A DNA stretch of 33,462 bases from Thermoplasmatota archaeon (GTDB lineage Archaea; Thermoplasmatota; Thermoplasmata; GCA-020350865; JAUVCJ01): assembly GCA_030595765.1 (NCBI GenBank), contig JAUVCJ010000001.1, forward strand, positions 1-33,462, given 5' to 3'. Numbering within the stretch: position 1 is the first letter of the stretch; the number at the start of each line of letters is the position of its first letter. The notes under the pieces were generated by a model. That model saw only the letters and a program-made list of their open reading frames with translations. It was not told the DNA's origin and ran no database searches. This document shows positions 30,254-33,462 of the stretch, in pieces. The translations under genes were made by a program, and so were the position numbers.

Positions 30254-31660
30254 ATGGCTTCAACAGGTTACGATGAGTTCGAAGATCCTCTTGATTTTGA
30301 GCTCTCATCCTACGAGGCGGTGCCTCCGCCTCCACCACCGCCGCCAGCCAATGATTACTACAACCAACCGCGCAGGCAGCAGCCACAGAGACAGCCTGCT
30401 CAAAGACAGCGTCAACAACAACCCAGAAGGCAGCCCCAACAAAGGAGCCAGGGGCAGCGCAGGGGCAGAAGGTCAAAGCCACCATCAAGGATAGTGGGGC
30501 CTCTGATATCCGTTGTGGTGCTAATCCTGCTTGTAGCGCTTCTGGTCACACCCTACGGCCAGAGCCTGCTTCAAGACCTGGCAGACCCGGCTAGTTATTC
30601 ATACAGGGAGTATCCAAAAGAAGCCGAGTACATTGTGGACAGGACCATCACTCTGAATGGAGTAGCAGAATACACTCTGTATTCTCCCCAGCCCTACAAT
30701 CAAGGGAACGTCCAGGTTCCTGTTCAAGACATTGTTTCCATTCAACCCGAGATCATCAGCGGAAGTGCGACCTACACCCTTGAAGAAAAATGGGGCGGAG
30801 GCATAGAATGGATGACATGGCGAGCCAGCGCCGCTTCAGGAGCGCAGGTAATCAAAATACGGTACCATGTCAAGACCCATAGCGTGCTCTGGGACATCGA
30901 CAGGGAAACTTCGGGAAATGTGGATCAGATCGATGATACCTACAAGAACCGCTACCTTGGCGATGGCTGGAAGATAATACCCAACAACAGGACTATTCGA
31001 GAGCTCGCAGCGCAACTTACAAAGGACGAGCCCACGGTCTATGGCAAGCTCAAGGCCATCTACGACTATATGGATTCGAACTTCGAGTATGAGACTGGCG
31101 TCACCTCCGAGCCAAAGAACCCCTATGACACCCTGATCGACAGAAGAGGGGATTGCGATGACCAGTCCTTGCTTCTGATATCGCTTGCTAGAGCAGTTGG
31201 TATACCAGCATGGCTGGAGCTGGGCATTCTCTACATCTCAACATCAGAGAGCTGGGGACTTCATGGATGGGCAAAGGTCATGATACCTACAAGGGATGGC
31301 CAGAATGGCTGGGCAAACATCGACATCGTCAATGACCAGTTCCTGTTCCGGGACCCAAATCGCATTACCGAGTGGGAGGATGACGGGATATTCGAGAACG
31401 GAGAATGGCATCTTTACAATTACTACTATGCGCTGGCTGATTATAGACCTGGAGATGGTCCACTGGTCTGGAGGGATGATTTCGAGACAAAGGACATGAT
31501 AACCTCAGGCACACCCATCCGCATCAACACAAAGACCGGCAGACCAATAGAGGAGAAGCTACCAGGGTTTGAGGCTCCAGCATTGCTCGTGCCTCTTGCG
31601 GTCATGGCAATTTTGGGTCGCAAACATAAAAAAAAGAATAAAATGATTGAGATGTTATAG
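30254..31660 (+). CDS. Membrane-anchored transglutaminase-like protein
   Basis: A 468-residue protein. The cytoplasmic N-terminus has a Pro8 run and a Gln/Arg-rich basic tract; a single span (about 80-100) follows, then an outer region with a transglutaminase-like core. Catalytic residues are visible: Cys301 in RRGDCDDQS, His337 in LHGWAKV and Asp357 in NIDIVND. The C-terminus (PGFEAPALLVPLAVMAIL then GRKHKKKNK) looks like a PGF-CTERM sorting/anchor signal. Such proteins cleave or cross-link peptide or amide bonds; the substrate is unknown. Three ATGs (30242, 30251, 30254) are in frame; the TATA spacing favours the last as a leaderless start. Confidence 0.85.
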   Translation: MASTGYDEFEDPLDFELSSYEAVPPPPPPPPANDYYNQPRRQQPQRQPAQRQRQQQPRRQPQQRSQGQRRGRRSKPPSRIVGPLISVVVLILLVALLVTPYGQSLLQDLADPASYSYREYPKEAEYIVDRTITLNGVAEYTLYSPQPYNQGNVQVPVQDIVSIQPEIISGSATYTLEEKWGGGIEWMTWRASAASGAQVIKIRYHVKTHSVLWDIDRETSGNVDQIDDTYKNRYLGDGWKIIPNNRTIRELAAQLTKDEPTVYGKLKAIYDYMDSNFEYETGVTSEPKNPYDTLIDRRGDCDDQSLLLISLARAVGIPAWLELGILYISTSESWGLHGWAKVMIPTRDGQNGWANIDIVNDQFLFRDPNRITEWEDDGIFENGEWHLYNYYYALADYRPGDGPLVWRDDFETKDMITSGTPIRINTKTGRPIEEKLPGFEAPALLVPLAVMAILGRKHKKKNKMIEML

Positions 31661-31704
31661 AAGATTCCGCAATGTTATACACGAAGCATCGATCCTGAGC
31701 CCCA

Positions 31705-31717
31705 TTTTTTCCCTTTT
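31705..31717 (+). terminator. T-tract terminator after the transglutaminase-like gene
   Basis: A T6 run (31705-31710) and a T4 run (31714-31717) follow the stop at 31660, in the short gap before the convergent gene. Confidence 0.5.
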
Positions 31718-31732
31718 GGAACAGAACATTGC

Positions 31733-31978
31733 TCAATCCATCAAGCTCTCAACTTCGTTCTTGCCCATGTAGGTCAGCCTGAGATTTAACTCCATGTCCC
31801 AGTCAATGAGGCCAGAATCACCCAGATACCTCAGGATGCGGCCGCAAAGGTCATGTTCATAGCCCAGCTCCTTCTCGCAAAAGTTACGGGGGACTGATTC
31901 CTCAACGTCTCCATCGGTAAGCTCATACAGCTTGGCAAGGAACTGGCGGATCATTTCCTTCATTTCATTCTCTGGCAT
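31733..31978 (-). CDS. Small winged-helix-like protein
   Basis: An 81-residue protein starting MPENEMKEMIRQFLAKLYEL. The helix-helix-helix-strand pattern, with ELGYEHDLCGRILRYLGDSGLI as the likely recognition part, and a C-terminal LRLTYMGKNEVESL helix suggest a winged-helix fold of the kind annotated as small archaeal DNA-binding proteins. GGTG lies 8 nt before ATG 31978; upstream codons to 32107 look non-coding. The family is not recognised with certainty. It is convergent with the transglutaminase gene and divergent from the thiolase gene; the 262-bp spacer 31979-32240 is AT-rich. Confidence 0.65.
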   Translation of the reverse strand: MPENEMKEMIRQFLAKLYELTDGDVEESVPRNFCEKELGYEHDLCGRILRYLGDSGLIDWDMELNLRLTYMGKNEVESLMD

Positions 31979-32212
31979 TGAATGGGCACCCCCTGCCCTT
32001 GCATGCATTCGAACCGCCCTGGCTCTGATGTGGATTTGGGTTAAGCTGGTGGAGGAAGAATGATATAATATTTTAGTGTACAGAACTCTATTTAATGTTA
32101 TTGTCAATAATATTTTCCTAGAATATGTTTATGTTAGCAATTATGATAACTATATTCGCAAAAACATCTATGCTTACAAAAATATAGGCACGAATATGGA
32201 TACGCGAAGTAG

Positions 32213-32220
32213 CTAAATAT
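32213..32220 (+). promoter_or_regulatory. TATA box of the thiolase gene
   Basis: CTAAATAT centred about 25 bp before GTG 32241, consistent with a leaderless GTG start; no ribosome site is visible before the GTG. Confidence 0.45.
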
Positions 32221-32240
32221 CGAGGCCTGCATGACAAGTC

Positions 32241-33164
32241 GTGAACTGTGACAAATGCAAAAGAAGTGCTGACACCTTTATCAGGTACAGCGGCGCCCAT
32301 CTATGCCACCACCATTTCTCAGAGTTTGTTAGGGCAAGGGTCAGGAAACAGATGAGGATCCAGACCAAGCTCAAGCGCGATTCGGTAATAGGCCTAGCAG
32401 TGTCGGGAGGTAAGGATAGCATCGTTTTGATGCATCTTCTGCATGGCATTCTGGAGAAGCACAGGGATGTTAAGCTGGTGGTGCTCACTGTTGACGAGGG
32501 GATAGAGGGCTATAGACCTGATTCCATCGATATTACAGCCTCCAACGCAAAAGAACTGGGGCTGGAGCACAAGGTAGCCTCTTTTAAGGAAATGTTCGGG
32601 GTGACAATGGACTCCATCGCTCCAAAAAGCGACAAGCAGACCCCTTGCTCCTATTGTGGAGTGTTTCGCAGGCGCGCCCTCAATGAGCTGGCCAAGGCCG
32701 CTAACGTAGACAGGCTGGCACTGGGGCACAACCTAGACGATTGCACTCAATCCATACTCATGAATCTTCTTCGAGGCGATGTTGAAAGGCTTGCAAGAAT
32801 GAGCCCGCATGAAAGGGTCAAGCCAGGCCTCATCCCGCGAATGCTGCCATTGCGCACAGTTCCGGAAAAGGAATGCTACCTCTACGCCCTATTCAATAAC
32901 CTAACTGTCCATCATGGGGAATGCCCCTACTCTGAAAGGGCCTTGCGCGGCACCTATCGCAACATCCTCTACGGCCTGGAAGAGCAGACCCCTGGCACCA
33001 GGCACACACTCCTCTCGACATTCGACCGGATAAAACCGCTGCTTGCAGACTCGTTCAAGCCAGCTGACCTCAACTCATGCATCTCTTGCGGAGAGCCGAC
33101 CCCATCAGAGCTTTGCAAGGCCTGCCAAATGCAAGAAGAAATGAAGAGCCAAATTTCACAGTGA
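32241..33164 (+). CDS. tRNA 2-thiolation enzyme, TtuA/NcsA family
   Basis: A 307-residue PP-loop tRNA sulfurtransferase that adenylates a uridine (U54 in TtuA, U34 in Ncs6/NcsA) and replaces its C2 oxygen with sulfur. Visible sites: an N-terminal zinc knuckle (Cys3, Cys6, Cys22, His25), PP-loop SGGKDS (55-60), Cys136 and Cys139 in PCSYCG, Cys228 in GECPYS, and a C-terminal zinc knuckle (Cys280, Cys283, Cys292, Cys295). Cys136/139/228 match the three ligands of the [4Fe-4S] cluster in TtuA. Length is typical. The start is GTG 32241, fitting the TATA spacing. U54 versus U34 specificity cannot be decided from sequence alone. Confidence 0.9.
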   Translation: MNCDKCKRSADTFIRYSGAHLCHHHFSEFVRARVRKQMRIQTKLKRDSVIGLAVSGGKDSIVLMHLLHGILEKHRDVKLVVLTVDEGIEGYRPDSIDITASNAKELGLEHKVASFKEMFGVTMDSIAPKSDKQTPCSYCGVFRRRALNELAKAANVDRLALGHNLDDCTQSILMNLLRGDVERLARMSPHERVKPGLIPRMLPLRTVPEKECYLYALFNNLTVHHGECPYSERALRGTYRNILYGLEEQTPGTRHTLLSTFDRIKPLLADSFKPADLNSCISCGEPTPSELCKACQMQEEMKSQISQ

Positions 33165-33212
33165 CCTAAAAAAAGCTAACTAATAGTAGGTCATAAGCAA
33201 AGTGGTGATACC

Positions 33213-33462
33213 TTGGAGAAAGGGACATTCGAAATCATTAGTGAGGAATACATATCTCCACAAGAACCGGTAAATCCACCCTACCAGGAAGAGAGACCAC
33301 TGGTTGGAAATGTCACTTTTGCACCGACAAAAAAGAAAAGCAAGCTTCCTATGGTGATTGCAACTGTGGTTGTTGGCATCGTGGTCCTAGCCATGCTTTA
33401 CATCCTGGTATTAAATCCTGCGCCAGAAGCAATGAATTATAAGGAGTTCATGCTGAAATATG
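33213..33462 (+). CDS. Single-span membrane protein, N-terminal part
   Basis: An open frame running off the window end, too recent to be closed here. It begins at TTG 33213 with GGTGA 4 nt upstream; an in-frame stop lies just before, and the next in-frame ATG (33351) is at the membrane span, so TTG is likely. The first ~45 residues are charged and cytoplasmic (QEPVNPPYQEERPLVGN, then KKKSK). A hydrophobic span follows (PMVIATVVVGIVVLAML), then an outer region starting with NPAPEA. It cannot be assigned to a family from 83 residues. Confidence 0.65.
   Translation, partial: MEKGTFEIISEEYISPQEPVNPPYQEERPLVGNVTFAPTKKKSKLPMVIATVVVGIVVLAMLYILVLNPAPEAMNYKEFMLKY

Noticed and set aside
1..33462. tRNA genes, insertion sequences or phage genes
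   Set aside because: No T-loop and acceptor pairs, transposase motifs, terminal inverted repeats or phage functions were found by reading.

Overview
The window reads as a chromosomal segment of a euryarchaeon, most likely a member of Thermoplasmatota. The supports are an XPB-type DNA repair helicase, a Ras/Rab-like GTPase, an archaeal tRNA 2-thiolation enzyme with zinc knuckles, TATA boxes placed for leaderless or short-leader transcripts, PEF/PGF-CTERM-like surface anchors, and a 5S rRNA core that aligns by eye with that of Thermoplasma. The lineage call is inference; no search was run.

Layout. Positions 1-1471 (+) hold the end of an ABC exporter ATPase and its permease. Positions 1575-3545 (-) hold a likely operon: Rab-like GTPase, Rnl2-type RNA ligase and a 50-residue protein. 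Divergent from it is a 5S rRNA gene (3803-4032, +) that appears to carry an expansion of about 100 nt. Positions 4063-12144 (-) hold one gene for a protein of about 2,690 residues: a helix-hairpin-helix, nine zinc ribbons, acidic tracts, an Asn-Gly repeat tract, one membrane span, then calcium-repeat, lamin-tail-like and DUF11 domains outside the cell and a C-terminal anchor. Positions 12330-13914 (-) hold a KaiC-like ATPase with a two-winged-helix regulator. Then come a PPC/DUF296 protein, LarB and LarE (nickel-pincer cofactor synthesis), and two paralogous membrane zinc-ribbon proteins separated by the decayed tail of an oxidoreductase gene. Positions 18692-21638 (-) are a three-gene set matching WbpD, WbpE and WbpB for a 2,3-diacetamido uronic acid nucleotide sugar. 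Small genes follow (YbjQ family, a zinc-ribbon protein, a membrane protein), then rightward genes: a TPR protein, membrane-anchored proteins of unknown role, XPB helicase, a membrane transglutaminase-like protein, a small winged-helix-like protein (-), a TtuA/NcsA-type thiolase and a partial membrane protein.

Together the genes suggest a cell that invests in surface structures: nucleotide-sugar synthesis, C-terminally anchored proteins, a huge membrane-spanning zinc-ribbon protein and several membrane proteins with cytoplasmic zinc ribbons. No mobile element, CRISPR array or tRNA gene was seen. Two cross-cutting oddities stand out: the enlarged 5S rRNA, and spacers that repeatedly contain short, degenerate tandem arrays of 11-23 bp units, a different unit in each spacer.
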